Source: Actinomycetota bacterium
Lineage (GTDB): Bacteria > Actinomycetota > Thermoleophilia > Gaiellales > Gaiellaceae
Length of the DNA stretch: 37,772 nucleotides
Assembly: GCA_005885245.1 (NCBI GenBank)
Contig: VAWR01000106.1
Span: 1 to 37,772, forward strand
Direction: 5' to 3'
Shown: piece after piece, positions 1 through 7,861 of the stretch
Layout of the letters: the number at the start of each line of letters is the position of its first letter
Numbering within the stretch: position 1 is the first letter of the stretch
Notes under the pieces: generated by a model
What the model saw: only the letters and a program-made list of their open reading frames with translations
Database searches by the model: none
Told to the model about the DNA's origin: nothing
Translations under genes and position numbers: made by a program

Positions 1-2759
1 TCGCTCACGAGAAGCGTCATCGACGGCTGCTCTTCTTCGGCGTCGCGACGCTCGTCGGTCTGGCCGTCATGGCTGCGATTGCGGTCTACGCGTTTGCGCA
101 GCGAAGTAATGCCAACCATCAGACGGCTGTCGCGCAGGCCGAGAGGACGAAGGCGGAACAGCAACGGAACATCGCGGTCGACCAACGCCGGCGGGCGCAG
201 CACCAGGCAGCGTTGGCAACGCAAAGGACCAGAGAGGCGCAGACGGCAAAGAGTGAAGCGCAGAGGGCGCAACAGGAAGCACAGTCGAATGCGAAGCTCG
301 CGAACGCCGCCAGGCTCGAAGCTCTCTCGCAAAAGGCTGCTGCAGAGGGCAACCGGAAACAGGCCCTGGCGTTCGCTGCTGCTGCGGATGCCGCGCGAGG
401 CCGAGCCCAGCATCAGGCAGCGATTGCGAAGAGCGAGCGAAACAAGGCAGTTCGCGCCCGAGAGATCGAGAAGCGTCAGAGGCGGATCGGCCTGGCGAGA
501 GAACTGGTCGCTTCCGCTGGAGCATTGCTCGGCAACGATCCTGAAGCGAGCGTTCGCACCTCGCTTGCTGCCGTCACAGCCTTCCGGCGCGCGAGAGTCG
601 CGCCCGGGAGGTCACTCGAACGCACGCTTCGGGATGGACTGCTCGCTCTGCGCCTGAAGGCGGAGCTGCGGGCCGGCGGCCCCGTCAGCGGTCTTCAGGT
701 CAGCCCGGACGGCTCGCTCTTGCTCGTCTACGGGAGAGGCGGTGCGCGGCTGTACGACCTCGCCCACGGCTTCCGCGTGCGGCGCCTCCAGCCTTCTTCC
801 GCTCTCTCGACCGCTGCCTTCAGCCCGGATGGGCGGCTGGTGGCAGGGGGCGGGACCGGCAGCGACCATTCGGTGCATATCTGGGACGCGCAGTCCGGCC
901 TGCCGCTGACGACGCTTCAGCATCCGGCCAACGTGCTGTCACTCGACTTCTCGCCGAGCGGCCGCTTGATCGCCACCGGGTGCGCGGACGGCAACGCACG
1001 CGTCTGGAACGTCGCCGGCGGACTGCTGCTGTCGCCGCTGCTCCCACATGATCGCGGGGCGCGCGGCGACGACGTCCGGATGGTTGCTTTCAGTCCGGAC
1101 GGCTCTCGCTTACTGACGGTCGGAGGTGACAAGTACGCGCGGATCTTCACCGTCGACGGGCGCGGCGAGGTCCGGAAGCTCAACAACGTCGTGCTTGTCA
1201 ATAGCGCGCGGTTCAGCCACGACGGCAAGTTCGTGGCCACGGGCGGATCGGATCTCTTCGTGCGACTCTGGGACGCCGGCACCGGCCAGGCAAGAGGGTC
1301 GATGCCGACCACAGGCAATACGACCGATCTCGCGTTCAGCCCGGACGACACGCTGCTGGCGGCGGCCGGAAGCATCGATACGACCGCGCGGATCTGGTCT
1401 CTCCCTGAAGGCGACCTGGTCGGCATTGTCAGCGGTCATCGCAGCGGCGTCGAAACGGTCACCTTCAGCCCTGACAGCCGCTCCGTCCTGACGACCGGCC
1501 GTGATGGGAAGGTCCTGGTCTCGCGGGCTGTGGGTGGATTCATGCAGGCAACCCTGTTTGGTCACCGAGCATCCGTGCCGGCCGCGGCCTTCAGTCCGGA
1601 CGGCCAGACGATCTTCACCGGAAGCGACGACGGCTCGGCCAGAGTGTGGGATGGAAGAATCGATCCGTCCGGCCCGGGGCCTCCGGGCGTCCCGCGGCTG
1701 GTCGGCGACCACGGAGCTGAAGTCAACGCCGTCGCCTACAGCCCCGATGGGAAGTCGCTGCTGAGCGCGGGCTCGGACGGAACAGCGCGAATCTGGCGTC
1801 AAGATGGCACCGCGCTCACGCTGAGGCACGTCGGTGCGGTCACGGCCGCCACGTTCGGCACTGGTGGACAGCGCTTGATCACTGCAAGCGCAGACCGCAG
1901 CGCCAGAATCTGGAATGCCAGAACCGGCGCGCTCGTCGTCACCCTTCCGCACGGTGCCGCCGTGAACGCCGCCCAGCTCAGTCCCGATGGGCGTCTCGCA
2001 GTGACAGCGGGCGCTGACGGAACGGCTCGTCTCTGGAATGCGGTCAGCGGTGCGCTGCTGCGTCGACTCGATCACGACGGTCCGGTCAACGACGCCCGGT
2101 TCAGTCCAAACGGCAAGCTCGTCGTCACCGCGAGCGACGACCGAACTGCGGCGCTCTGGCGAGTCTCCGACGGGAGGCGCCTCGTGACGTTGAGCGGACA
2201 CACCGACAACGTCGTCGCCGCGATCTTCTCTCCGGACGGGCGCCGCGTGGCGACGGCTTCCGCAGATAACACCGCCCGGGTCTGGAATGTCGCCTCCGGG
2301 CGAAGCGAGCACACGCTCAGCGGGCACACGGACGACCTGACGGCGATTGCCTTCAGTCCGGAGGGCTCGACGCTCGCGACCGCGAGCACCGACCGGGACG
2401 CGCGCGTGTGGAATGTGAAGTCCGGCAATCAGGTGGCGCTGCTTCGAGTTCATTCAGGACCCGTGAACGACGTCACCTTCAGCGCAGATGGGCGCTGGAT
2501 TGCCACGGCAGGTCCTCTCGCCGCGGGGATCTGGGAGACGAGGCAGGACAGGCGCTGGCCCACACTTCCGGTCTACCTCGTGCGCGGCCCGGTACGGCCG
2601 ATCAACGACGTCGCGTTCTCGCCGCACGGCTGGCGCCTGGCCATGGGCAGTCGTGATGGCTCGGTCCGAACGTTCGACTGCCGCCTCTGCGGCACCACCA
2701 GGCAATTGACGGCGATTGCGCGCGCGCGTCTCCACGAGATCGTGCGCGTCAAGCCGTAG
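1..2759 (+). CDS. WD40-repeat membrane protein, C-terminal part (probable STAND-NTPase fusion), 5' truncated by window
   Basis: The frame is open from base 3, so the ATG at 69 is internal and the true N-terminus is upstream of the window. The visible part begins with basic residues and one transmembrane helix (through about base 108). A roughly 130-residue charged, Ala/Gln/Arg-rich coiled-coil linker follows, then a short helical segment with the ELVASAGALLGNDPEAS type sequence seen before WD40 domains of actinobacterial STAND proteins. About 16 WD40 repeats follow, many with the FSPDG...ARVWN pattern, enough for two propellers. The protein ends in a short basic tail. Known relatives join an N-terminal nSTAND/AAA NTPase or protease to this TM-coil-WD40 arrangement and act as sensors. 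That N-terminal domain is inferred, not seen. The stop is 4 bases from the convergent DUF1360 stop. Confidence 0.85.
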   Translation, partial: AHEKRHRRLLFFGVATLVGLAVMAAIAVYAFAQRSNANHQTAVAQAERTKAEQQRNIAVDQRRRAQHQAALATQRTREAQTAKSEAQRAQQEAQSNAKLANAARLEALSQKAAAEGNRKQALAFAAAADAARGRAQHQAAIAKSERNKAVRAREIEKRQRRIGLARELVASAGALLGNDPEASVRTSLAAVTAFRRARVAPGRSLERTLRDGLLALRLKAELRAGGPVSGLQVSPDGSLLLVYGRGGARLYDLAHGFRVRRLQPSSALSTAAFSPDGRLVAGGGTGSDHSVHIWDAQSGLPLTTLQHPANVLSLDFSPSGRLIATGCADGNARVWNVAGGLLLSPLLPHDRGARGDDVRMVAFSPDGSRLLTVGGDKYARIFTVDGRGEVRKLNNVVLVNSARFSHDGKFVATGGSDLFVRLWDAGTGQARGSMPTTGNTTDLAFSPDDTLLAAAGSIDTTARIWSLPEGDLVGIVSGHRSGVETVTFSPDSRSVLTTGRDGKVLVSRAVGGFMQATLFGHRASVPAAAFSPDGQTIFTGSDDGSARVWDGRIDPSGPGPPGVPRLVGDHGAEVNAVAYSPDGKSLLSAGSDGTARIWRQDGTALTLRHVGAVTAATFGTGGQRLITASADRSARIWNARTGALVVTLPHGAAVNAAQLSPDGRLAVTAGADGTARLWNAVSGALLRRLDHDGPVNDARFSPNGKLVVTASDDRTAALWRVSDGRRLVTLSGHTDNVVAAIFSPDGRRVATASADNTARVWNVASGRSEHTLSGHTDDLTAIAFSPEGSTLATASTDRDARVWNVKSGNQVALLRVHSGPVNDVTFSADGRWIATAGPLAAGIWETRQDRRWPTLPVYLVRGPVRPINDVAFSPHGWRLAMGSRDGSVRTFDCRLCGTTRQLTAIARARLHEIVRVKP

Positions 2760-2763
2760 CGAG

Positions 2764-3261
2764 TTACGCCTCGGCGCGCTCTTCGAGTTCGTTGGCCCTG
2801 TTCCTGAGCGCGGCGAACCCGGCCTGCAGGAAGTCGTTGAGGCCGGCACCGGCGAGCGTCCAGGTGAGCGTGCGCCCGAAGCGGGGCGCCAGGAGCTGCG
2901 CGGTTGCCAGGCCGGCTGCCGCCCAGGTTCCCACGCACCGGCTGCACGTCACCAGCTCGCCGATCGCCTGCTCCATGCCACCTGTCTGAACCGGCCGTTC
3001 GTCCTCGGCGTGCAGCGGCTCTCCCTCGACGAACGGCTCACGGATGAAGCTCGTCACGTCGTCACGGACGATTGTCCTGGCCGCCTTGAAGCTGGCGATC
3101 GAGAGCGTCGCGAGGTCGAGCCAGGAGTGGTCACGAGGGTCCCGTCCGAGCGCACGCGCGAGTCCCCCGGCCAGCGCCAGTCCGCCCGCGAAGACGCCCA
3201 CGATGGTGGCGTACGCCTGGTAGGGAGGACGCGTGCTGGATCGTTCGGTCACGACTGCCAT
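2764..3261 (-). CDS. DUF1360 family membrane protein
   Basis: A protein of about 165 residues with an N-terminal hydrophobic helix ([20 protein letters not shown]), a central stretch resembling the DUF1360 pattern ([20 protein letters not shown]), and a [11 protein letters not shown] motif leading into a second hydrophobic segment. The paired cysteines before a membrane helix are typical of this family. Its function is unknown, although Bacillus members are linked to spores. I chose the ATG at 3261; a GTG at 3252 is possible. It diverges from uvrB across only 20 bases, and the two -10-like boxes overlap there. It converges with the WD40 gene. Confidence 0.75.
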   Translation of the reverse strand: MAVVTERSSTRPPYQAYATIVGVFAGGLALAGGLARALGRDPRDHSWLDLATLSIASFKAARTIVRDDVTSFIREPFVEGEPLHAEDERPVQTGGMEQAIGELVTCSRCVGTWAAAGLATAQLLAPRFGRTLTWTLAGAGLNDFLQAGFAALRNRANELEERAEA

Positions 3262-3263
3262 CG

Positions 3264-3273
3264 AGGCTACGCT
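3264..3273. promoter_or_regulatory. Overlapping divergent -10 boxes between DUF1360 and uvrB
   Basis: The 10-mer AGGCTACGCT reads TACGCT on the plus strand, 8 bases before the uvrB ATG, and TAGCCT on the minus strand just before the DUF1360 start. No convincing -35 box or SOS box is visible in the 20-bp gap. The plus-strand spacing predicts a leaderless or nearly leaderless uvrB mRNA. This is inferred from sequence only. Confidence 0.4.
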
Positions 3274-3281
3274 TGGACGCA

Positions 3282-5297
3282 ATGCCCGAGTTCAAAACAT
3301 CCGCGGCCTATCGCCCGACCGGAGACCAGCCGACCGCGATCGCCGCGCTGGCCGAGGGCCTCGGGGCCGGCGAGCGCTACCAGACTCTGGTCGGGGCGAC
3401 CGGCACCGGCAAGACGGCGACGATGGCCTGGACGATCGAGCAGGTGGGACGCCCGGCACTGGTGATCGCCCACAACAAGACCCTGGCCGCGCAGCTCTGC
3501 AACGAGTTCCGGGAGTTCTTTCCGCAGAACGCTGTGGAGTACTTCGTTTCCTACTACGACTACTACCAGCCCGAGGCTTACGTTCCTCAGGCAGACCTCT
3601 ACATCGAGAAGGACTCGTCACAGAACGACGACATCGCACGGCTGAGGCTCGCGGCCACCTCCGCTCTCTTCACCCGTCGCGACGTCGTCGTGGTCGCGTC
3701 GGTCTCCTGCATCTACGGGCTCGGCTCGCCGGAGGAGTGGCGGGAGCGGGTGATCATCCTCGAAGTGGGCGGAGAGCACGACCGGGATCTCATGTTGCGC
3801 AAGCTGATCGACTCGCAATACGTCCGCAACGACACGATGCTCGGACGTGGACGATTTCGCGTGAAGGGCGACGTCGTGGAGGTCCAGCCTGCGAACCAGG
3901 AGACTGCGTATCGGATCTCCTTCTTCGGCGACGAGGTCGAGCAAATCAGCCATTTCGACCCGCTCACCGGCGAGATCTTCACGAGGCTCGACAACATCGC
4001 CATCTGGCCCGCGACCGAGTACGTGACGTCCCGGCCGACGATCGAGCGCGCCGTCAGCGACATCCGGCACGAGCTCGAGCAACGTGTCAAGGAGCTGGAC
4101 AGCGAGGGGAAGATGCTCGAGGCGCATCGCCTGCGACAGCGCACCGAGTACGACCTCGAGATGATGCAGGAGCTCGGCTTCTGCAACGGGATCGAGAACT
4201 ATTCACGCGTCCTGGAGGGTCGCGCGCCCGGCACGCACCCGTTCACGCTCCTCGACTACTTCTCCAACGACTTCGTCGTCTTCGTCGACGAGTCGCACCA
4301 GACCGTGCCGCAGATCGGCGGCATGTACGAAGGCGACCGCTCGCGGAAGCAGACGCTCGTGGACTACGGCTTCCGGTTGCCCTCGGCCCTGGACAACCGG
4401 CCACTGCGCTTCGACGAGTTCCTGGACAAGGTGCCGCAGCTCGTGTTCGTGTCCGCCACGCCTGGGCCGTTCGAGCAGCGCCATTCGACGCGAACGGCCG
4501 AGCAGCTGATCCGGCCGACCGGCGTCGTCGACCCCGACGTCGAGTTGCGCGCCACGAAGAACCAGATCGACGACCTGCTGAACGAGGTCCGCCGTCGTGA
4601 AGAGGTGGGCGAGCGGGTGCTCGTCACGACGCTGACGAAGAAGATGGCCGAGGACTTGACCGACTACCTGCTCGAGTCCGGCGTCAAGGCCCGGTACCTC
4701 CACTCCGAGATCGACACGCTCGAGCGGATCCAGATCATCCGCGAGCTCCGCCTCGGAGACTACGACGTTCTCGTCGGCGTGAACCTGCTGCGCGAGGGCC
4801 TCGACCTCCCCGAGGTCTCGCTCGTCGCGGTGCTCGATGCGGACAAGGAAGGATTCCTGCGCGGCCGTACGTCGCTGATCCAGACGATCGGCCGGGCGGC
4901 GCGAAACGTGAACGGCAAGGTGCTGCTGTACGCCGACAAGGTCACGCAGGCGATCAAGGATGCGATGGACGAGACGGACCGGCGCCGCTCGATCCAGCTC
5001 GCCTACAACGAGGAACAGGGAATCACGCCGGAGACGATCGTGAAGGGCGTCTCCGACATTGCAGAGTTCCTCGCGCTCGAGTCGCCGAACGTGCCGAAGT
5101 CGAAGCGCCGCCGCGGACGAAAGGACGTCGAAGGCATGGCGCCGGGCGAGCTCGAGCGGCTCATCATCGAGCTCGAAGAGGAGATGTTCGCGGCCGCCGA
5201 GGAGCTGAGGTTCGAGTACGCGGCGAAGCTGCGGGACGAGATCAAAGAGCTGCGGCGCGAGCTCGTCGCGACGGCGAGCACCCCGGCGTCAGCCTAG
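3282..5297 (+). CDS. uvrB: Excinuclease ABC subunit B
   Basis: This 671-residue protein is the usual length for UvrB, the damage-verifying helicase-like subunit of nucleotide excision repair that is loaded by UvrA and recruits UvrC. Visible features are Walker A GATGTGKT (residues 38-45), the beta-hairpin [13 protein letters not shown] used for strand separation, the DESH Walker B box (336-339), helicase motifs [18 protein letters not shown] and QTIGRAARN, and a C-terminal UVR motif (about 625-660) for UvrC contact. I chose the ATG at 3282 ([16 protein letters not shown]) over the TTG at 3273, which overlaps the -10 box. Unlike uvrA in this window, no GAAC-N4-GTTC box lies in its short upstream gap. 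The gene is intact. Confidence 0.98.
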   Translation: MPEFKTSAAYRPTGDQPTAIAALAEGLGAGERYQTLVGATGTGKTATMAWTIEQVGRPALVIAHNKTLAAQLCNEFREFFPQNAVEYFVSYYDYYQPEAYVPQADLYIEKDSSQNDDIARLRLAATSALFTRRDVVVVASVSCIYGLGSPEEWRERVIILEVGGEHDRDLMLRKLIDSQYVRNDTMLGRGRFRVKGDVVEVQPANQETAYRISFFGDEVEQISHFDPLTGEIFTRLDNIAIWPATEYVTSRPTIERAVSDIRHELEQRVKELDSEGKMLEAHRLRQRTEYDLEMMQELGFCNGIENYSRVLEGRAPGTHPFTLLDYFSNDFVVFVDESHQTVPQIGGMYEGDRSRKQTLVDYGFRLPSALDNRPLRFDEFLDKVPQLVFVSATPGPFEQRHSTRTAEQLIRPTGVVDPDVELRATKNQIDDLLNEVRRREEVGERVLVTTLTKKMAEDLTDYLLESGVKARYLHSEIDTLERIQIIRELRLGDYDVLVGVNLLREGLDLPEVSLVAVLDADKEGFLRGRTSLIQTIGRAARNVNGKVLLYADKVTQAIKDAMDETDRRRSIQLAYNEEQGITPETIVKGVSDIAEFLALESPNVPKSKRRRGRKDVEGMAPGELERLIIELEEEMFAAAEELRFEYAAKLRDEIKELRRELVATASTPASA

Positions 5298-5300
5298 AAT
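5295..5300 (+). promoter_or_regulatory. -10 box TAGAAT overlapping the uvrB stop codon
   Basis: TAGAAT begins with the uvrB stop codon and lies 8 bases before the GTG start at 5309. It fits the TANNNT pattern found at the same distance before several other genes here, which predicts a leaderless mRNA. No Shine-Dalgarno sequence precedes the GTG. Confidence 0.4.
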
Positions 5301-5308
5301 CGGCGCTC

Positions 5309-5782
5309 GTGCTCGGCTCGATCATCCTGATCATGATCTTCGGGTTCATCACCGGCAGCCTGGCGCGGCTGGCCGTCCCCGGTCCGGACCCGATGCCCAT
5401 CTGGCTGACGGTCGCGATCGGTCTCGCCGGCTCGGCAGGCGGCGGTGCGGTCGCCCTGGCGATCTGGGGTAGAGGGACGCAGGCGGTCGGTCTCTTCTCG
5501 TTCCTGGGCGCGATCCTCCTCGTCGTCGCATACAGACGCCTCGTCCAGAAGCGGCCGCTGACCGGGCCGGACGCGATGAAGTTTCCGGAGCGCGGGATCG
5601 GGATCGATCGTTTCCAGGATCGGCGTCGAAAGATGGAGGACCTACTGCGACACACCCAGGGGACGCCGGACGCCTCTGACGCCGACGCGAACCTTCGGAA
5701 GCTGAGCGACCTGCACGATGCCGGCGTTCTGACCGACGAGGAGTTCGAAACGAAGAAGGCGCAGCTCCAGGGCCGGGCGTAG
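5309..5782 (+). CDS. GlsB/YeaQ (transglycosylase-associated) membrane protein with C-terminal SHOCT domain
   Basis: A 157-residue protein. The N-terminal half has three hydrophobic segments rich in Gly/Ala (IILIMIFGFITGSLARLAVP onward), which matches the small GlsB/YeaQ/YmgE integral membrane family often tied to envelope or general stress. A charged linker follows. The last 30 residues (LRKLSDLHDAGVLTDEEFET) are a clear SHOCT domain, a short helical module that mediates oligomerisation. GTG at 5309 is the only sensible start. The second YeaQ-type gene at 5991 lies downstream, beyond a 150-bp hairpin element, so the two may be a separated pair. The exact biochemical role of the family is unknown. 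Confidence 0.8.
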   Translation: MLGSIILIMIFGFITGSLARLAVPGPDPMPIWLTVAIGLAGSAGGGAVALAIWGRGTQAVGLFSFLGAILLVVAYRRLVQKRPLTGPDAMKFPERGIGIDRFQDRRRKMEDLLRHTQGTPDASDADANLRKLSDLHDAGVLTDEEFETKKAQLQGRA

Positions 5783-5793
5783 TAGAGAGGCCC

Positions 5794-5943
5794 GATGTGA
5801 AATTCCGCCGGGCCGGATGACGCTCCAGACACGGCGCCGGATCAGCACGTTCGCGCGCGGCACGTAGCGCCGCTACGCACCGCGAACGACCGCACTGCCC
5901 GGCTTGGTCTGGAGCGCCCCCGACGTCGGCCGAATTTCACATC
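5794..5943. repeat. 150-bp imperfect palindrome (element C)
   Basis: The ends are a perfect 12-bp inverted repeat, GATGTGAAATTC at 5794-5805 and its complement at 5932-5943. Inside lie matching arms GCTCCAGAC / GTCTGGAGC (about 5822-5830 and 5908-5916) and CGTTCGCG / CGCGAACG closing on the perfect core CGTAGCG-C-CGCTACG (5863-5877). The whole 150 bp can fold into one long interrupted hairpin. It fills the gap between two tandem YeaQ-type genes, has no coding potential of its own and resembles a miniature inverted-repeat element. A structured RNA is the alternative. Confidence 0.7.
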
Positions 5944-5990
5944 AACCCTCCGAGTGGTTTCGAGCTGACCGGCCCGGGAATTCAAGGCCC

Positions 5991-6239
5991 ATGCACTGGA
6001 TCTGGTTGATCATCGTAGGCGCGGTCGTGGGAGCGCTGGGTCGCCTGTTCCATCCGGGGGTTGATCCGATGGGGTGGGTGCTCACGATCCTGATCGGCAT
6101 CGCGTCGCTCGTCGTCGCCGGGCTGATCTTCAGCAACGGCGTGCTCGAGTTCATCGTCGGGATCATCGTCGCGGTGATTCTGGTCGCACTCGTCGGACGC
6201 TTCTACGGCGGCCGGCGTACGCTCGCACGCGGCGTCTAG
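5991..6239 (+). CDS. GlsB/YeaQ/YmgE family small membrane protein
   Basis: An 82-residue, almost entirely hydrophobic protein with three predicted membrane helices: HWIWLIIVGAVVGALGRLF, MGWVLTILIGIASLVVAGLI and LEFIVGIIVAVILVALVGRF. It has the short basic tail usual for the transglycosylase-associated family. ATG at 5991 (MHWIWLI) is chosen because it matches the family start; the open frame extends further upstream only into the palindromic element. Its stop TAG shares the CTAG at 6236-6239 with the stop of the convergent phosphoesterase. Function is unknown; family members are stress-associated membrane proteins. Confidence 0.75.
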   Translation: MHWIWLIIVGAVVGALGRLFHPGVDPMGWVLTILIGIASLVVAGLIFSNGVLEFIVGIIVAVILVALVGRFYGGRRTLARGV

Positions 6240-7057
6240 ACAGGCTCGGATTCCAGGGGCTCACGGCCGCGAGGGAACTCCCGCTCGGCCGTTAGCCCCC
6301 AATCCGTGTCGCGCCAGACGAACGTTCGGACTCGCAGGCACGCGTGCTCGATCTCGTAAACGTGAACGCCACGAGCCTCGCCTTGCCGCTTCGGGCGTGG
6401 CTGTCCAAGGCCGGGCGCGACCGAGACGACCACGCTGGGCTCGTCGCCTCTCGAGATCTCGAACTCACGGCGTTCGCTGACGGCAGCCTGGTGGATGTGA
6501 CCGGCGAGGATCAGGTCGGCCCCCGCGGCGACGAGTCCGGCGAGGACGTGATTGCGCCGTGCGACCGGCTTCTTCCGCGAGCGCCAGGGCGCACCGACCA
6601 GGTGGTGGTGCAGGACCACGATCTGAAACGCACCGGGTGGGGCCTCGCGCAGCCTCTCGTCCGCGCGAGCAAGCTGCGAGCCGCGAATCCCACCCGACTG
6701 GTGGCGCCAGGGGCGAACCGAGTTGAGGCCGATCACGTGGAGCGTGGGGGACGAGTACGTCGGCTCGGTCGTGTCCCACTGCCGCTCGAACTCCACGAAG
6801 GACCTGGTGAAGCGTCCCGGGAAGCTGTGGGGGATGTCGTGATTTCCGGGAATGGCAAGCACCGGCAGGCCGAAGCTGCGCAGAAAGCGGGACGCGTTCG
6901 CCAGCTGGTCCTCACGCCCGCGGTGGCTCAGGTCTCCGCTTGCGATGACGAGCTCGGGCTCGAAAAGCTCGATCAGCACCGCCGCACCGCGCTCGATCGC
7001 CTGGTCGTCGCCCGCTCCGAAATGGAGGTCCGACAGGTGTAGAACGCGTGTGAGCAC
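6236..7057 (-). CDS. Calcineurin-like metallophosphoesterase (CpdA/Icc-like)
   Basis: A 273-residue cytosolic hydrolase with every metal-binding block of the family in order: SDLHFG near the N-terminus, SGDLSHRG, PGNHD, VVLHHHLVG and LAGHIHQ. These ligate two metal ions that activate water for phosphoester hydrolysis. The closest well-known type is the cAMP phosphodiesterase CpdA/Icc group, but substrates vary widely and cannot be told from sequence. The start is GTG at 7057 (MLTRVLHLSDLHFG), close to the first motif as usual. It is transcribed divergently from the small membrane protein at 7086, with only 28 bp between start codons. Confidence 0.85.
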   Translation of the reverse strand: MLTRVLHLSDLHFGAGDDQAIERGAAVLIELFEPELVIASGDLSHRGREDQLANASRFLRSFGLPVLAIPGNHDIPHSFPGRFTRSFVEFERQWDTTEPTYSSPTLHVIGLNSVRPWRHQSGGIRGSQLARADERLREAPPGAFQIVVLHHHLVGAPWRSRKKPVARRNHVLAGLVAAGADLILAGHIHQAAVSERREFEISRGDEPSVVVSVAPGLGQPRPKRQGEARGVHVYEIEHACLRVRTFVWRDTDWGLTAEREFPRGREPLESEPV

Positions 7058-7066
7058 GGCCGGAGC

Positions 7067-7078
7067 AGGCTATAGACT
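7067..7078. promoter_or_regulatory. Back-to-back divergent -10 boxes
   Basis: The 12-mer AGGCTATAGACT holds TAGCCT on the minus strand (7067-7072), 9 bases before the GTG at 7057, and TAGACT on the plus strand (7073-7078), 7 bases before the GTG at 7086. The two boxes abut and are nearly symmetric. Both predicted transcripts would start at or next to their start codons. No -35 element is obvious, and any would have to lie within the opposite gene. Confidence 0.45.
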
Positions 7079-7085
7079 GACTTGT

Positions 7086-7325
7086 GTGACGGAAGATTCA
7101 GGCGAGATCTTCGACGACCTCTATCTCGGTCTCCGGGCGGGCGGAGCAATCCGCAAGCAGCGCCGGGGCGAGCCGCTCACCACCGAGGAACGGGAGGCGC
7201 TCGGCCGCTGGCAGCGGCTGTCGACGTGGCGAAAGGCCCTCGCAGTGGGCGGCTTCGCATTCGGCACTTTCGGCCTCGGGTTCACCCTGGGCGGCCTGAT
7301 CTTCGGTCGCTGGCGGAAGGCCTAG
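7086..7325 (+). CDS. Small membrane protein, unknown function
   Basis: A 79-residue protein starting at GTG 7086 (VTEDSGEIFDDLYLGLRAGG). The first half is acidic then basic and soluble. Residues of about 50-73 (ALAVGGFAFGTFGLGFTLGG) form one glycine-rich transmembrane helix, and the tail is basic (GRWRKA). I do not recognise the family. The gene has a well-placed -10 box and no Shine-Dalgarno sequence, so it is probably translated from a leaderless mRNA. Element A copy 1 begins 7 bases after its stop, and the first 12-bp hairpin there could end its transcript. Confidence 0.55.
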   Translation: MTEDSGEIFDDLYLGLRAGGAIRKQRRGEPLTTEEREALGRWQRLSTWRKALAVGGFAFGTFGLGFTLGGLIFGRWRKA

Positions 7326-7331
7326 CGGCCT

Positions 7332-7770
7332 CGCGGCGAAAGCTGCGCTTTCGCCGCGATCTAAGGTACGCCGCATTCGCGGGGAACGTGCGCGGGCGGA
7401 GCCCGCGCACTTCTCTGGTGTTGGTGCTGGGCGGTTGTTCTCGAACCGTGCGGGCACGGGCGCCGGAGGCGTCCGCGCCCGCATCAGTCCGCCTGCGGCT
7501 AAGCCCGGCTTCGCCTGGTCTTAGCCTCCGGCCCTGATCTTGCTGGTGAACGCGCGTTCACCAGCAGCACCGAGGGCCGGAGCGTAGACCAGGCGCAGCC
7601 GGGCTACGAGGAGGCCGACCTCACACGGGCGGGGACGCCGCCGGCGCCGCCGCCCGCGGACCACTTCAAGCGGCAAGAACAAACCCGAAAGGGAGCGCAC
7701 GGGCTTCGCCCGTGCGCGTTCCGCGCGAAGCGCCGTACCCAAACCGCGCGAAAGCGAAGCTTTCGCGCGG
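7332..7770. repeat. Element A copy 1: 439-bp giant palindrome with nested hairpins
   Basis: A non-coding stretch built of mirror-ordered hairpins. Left arm: a 12-bp stem with TGC loop (7332-7358), the end motif GGTACGCCGCATTCGCG (7365-7381), a 10-bp stem GTGCGCGGGC with GGA loop (7388-7410), a 15-bp stem (7450-7482), and an arm starting GCCCGGCTTCGCCTGGTC (7503-7534). Centre: a perfect 26-bp palindrome (7541-7566). Right arm in reverse order: 7574-7604, 7626-7656, 7695-7717, the end motif 7717-7739, and a 12-bp stem with GAA loop (7744-7770). Copy 2 is at 13763-14152. It explains all of the gap between the genes ending at 7325 and starting at 7862 except the last 90 bases. Confidence 0.85.
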
Positions 7771-7828
7771 TCATACGGAATTCATGCCAAGGGGGGCACC
7801 GTCCGCATTCCGGGGGTTCCGATGTTCT

Positions 7829-7858
7829 GCGTGTCAACCAGTGAAAGGACTGACACGC
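7829..7858 (+). promoter_or_regulatory. Leader hairpin with Shine-Dalgarno in the loop, before the TasA-like gene
   Basis: GCGTGTCA (7829-7836) and TGACACGC (7851-7858) form a perfect 8-bp stem. The 14-base loop holds AAAGGA (7844-7849), a Shine-Dalgarno sequence 12 bases from the ATG at 7862. The stem ends three bases before the ATG, so folding would bring the ribosome-binding sequence close to the start. It could tune translation, or be a protein operator. It is a hypothesis from base pairing only. Confidence 0.4.
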
Positions 7859-7861
7859 ACA

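Noticed and set aside
3241-3281. LexA box upstream of uvrB
   Set aside because: GTTC occurs but without a matching GAAC at four bases; no palindrome fits.
7819-7826. CCGATGTT as a second WhiG-type -10 before the TasA-like gene
   Set aside because: No TAAA-like -35 element lies at the proper distance, and the leading GC is missing.
7326-7861. Small genes, tRNA or CRISPR within element A
   Set aside because: Frames here are short and shaped by the palindromes. No cloverleaf and no regularly spaced repeat-spacer pattern is present.
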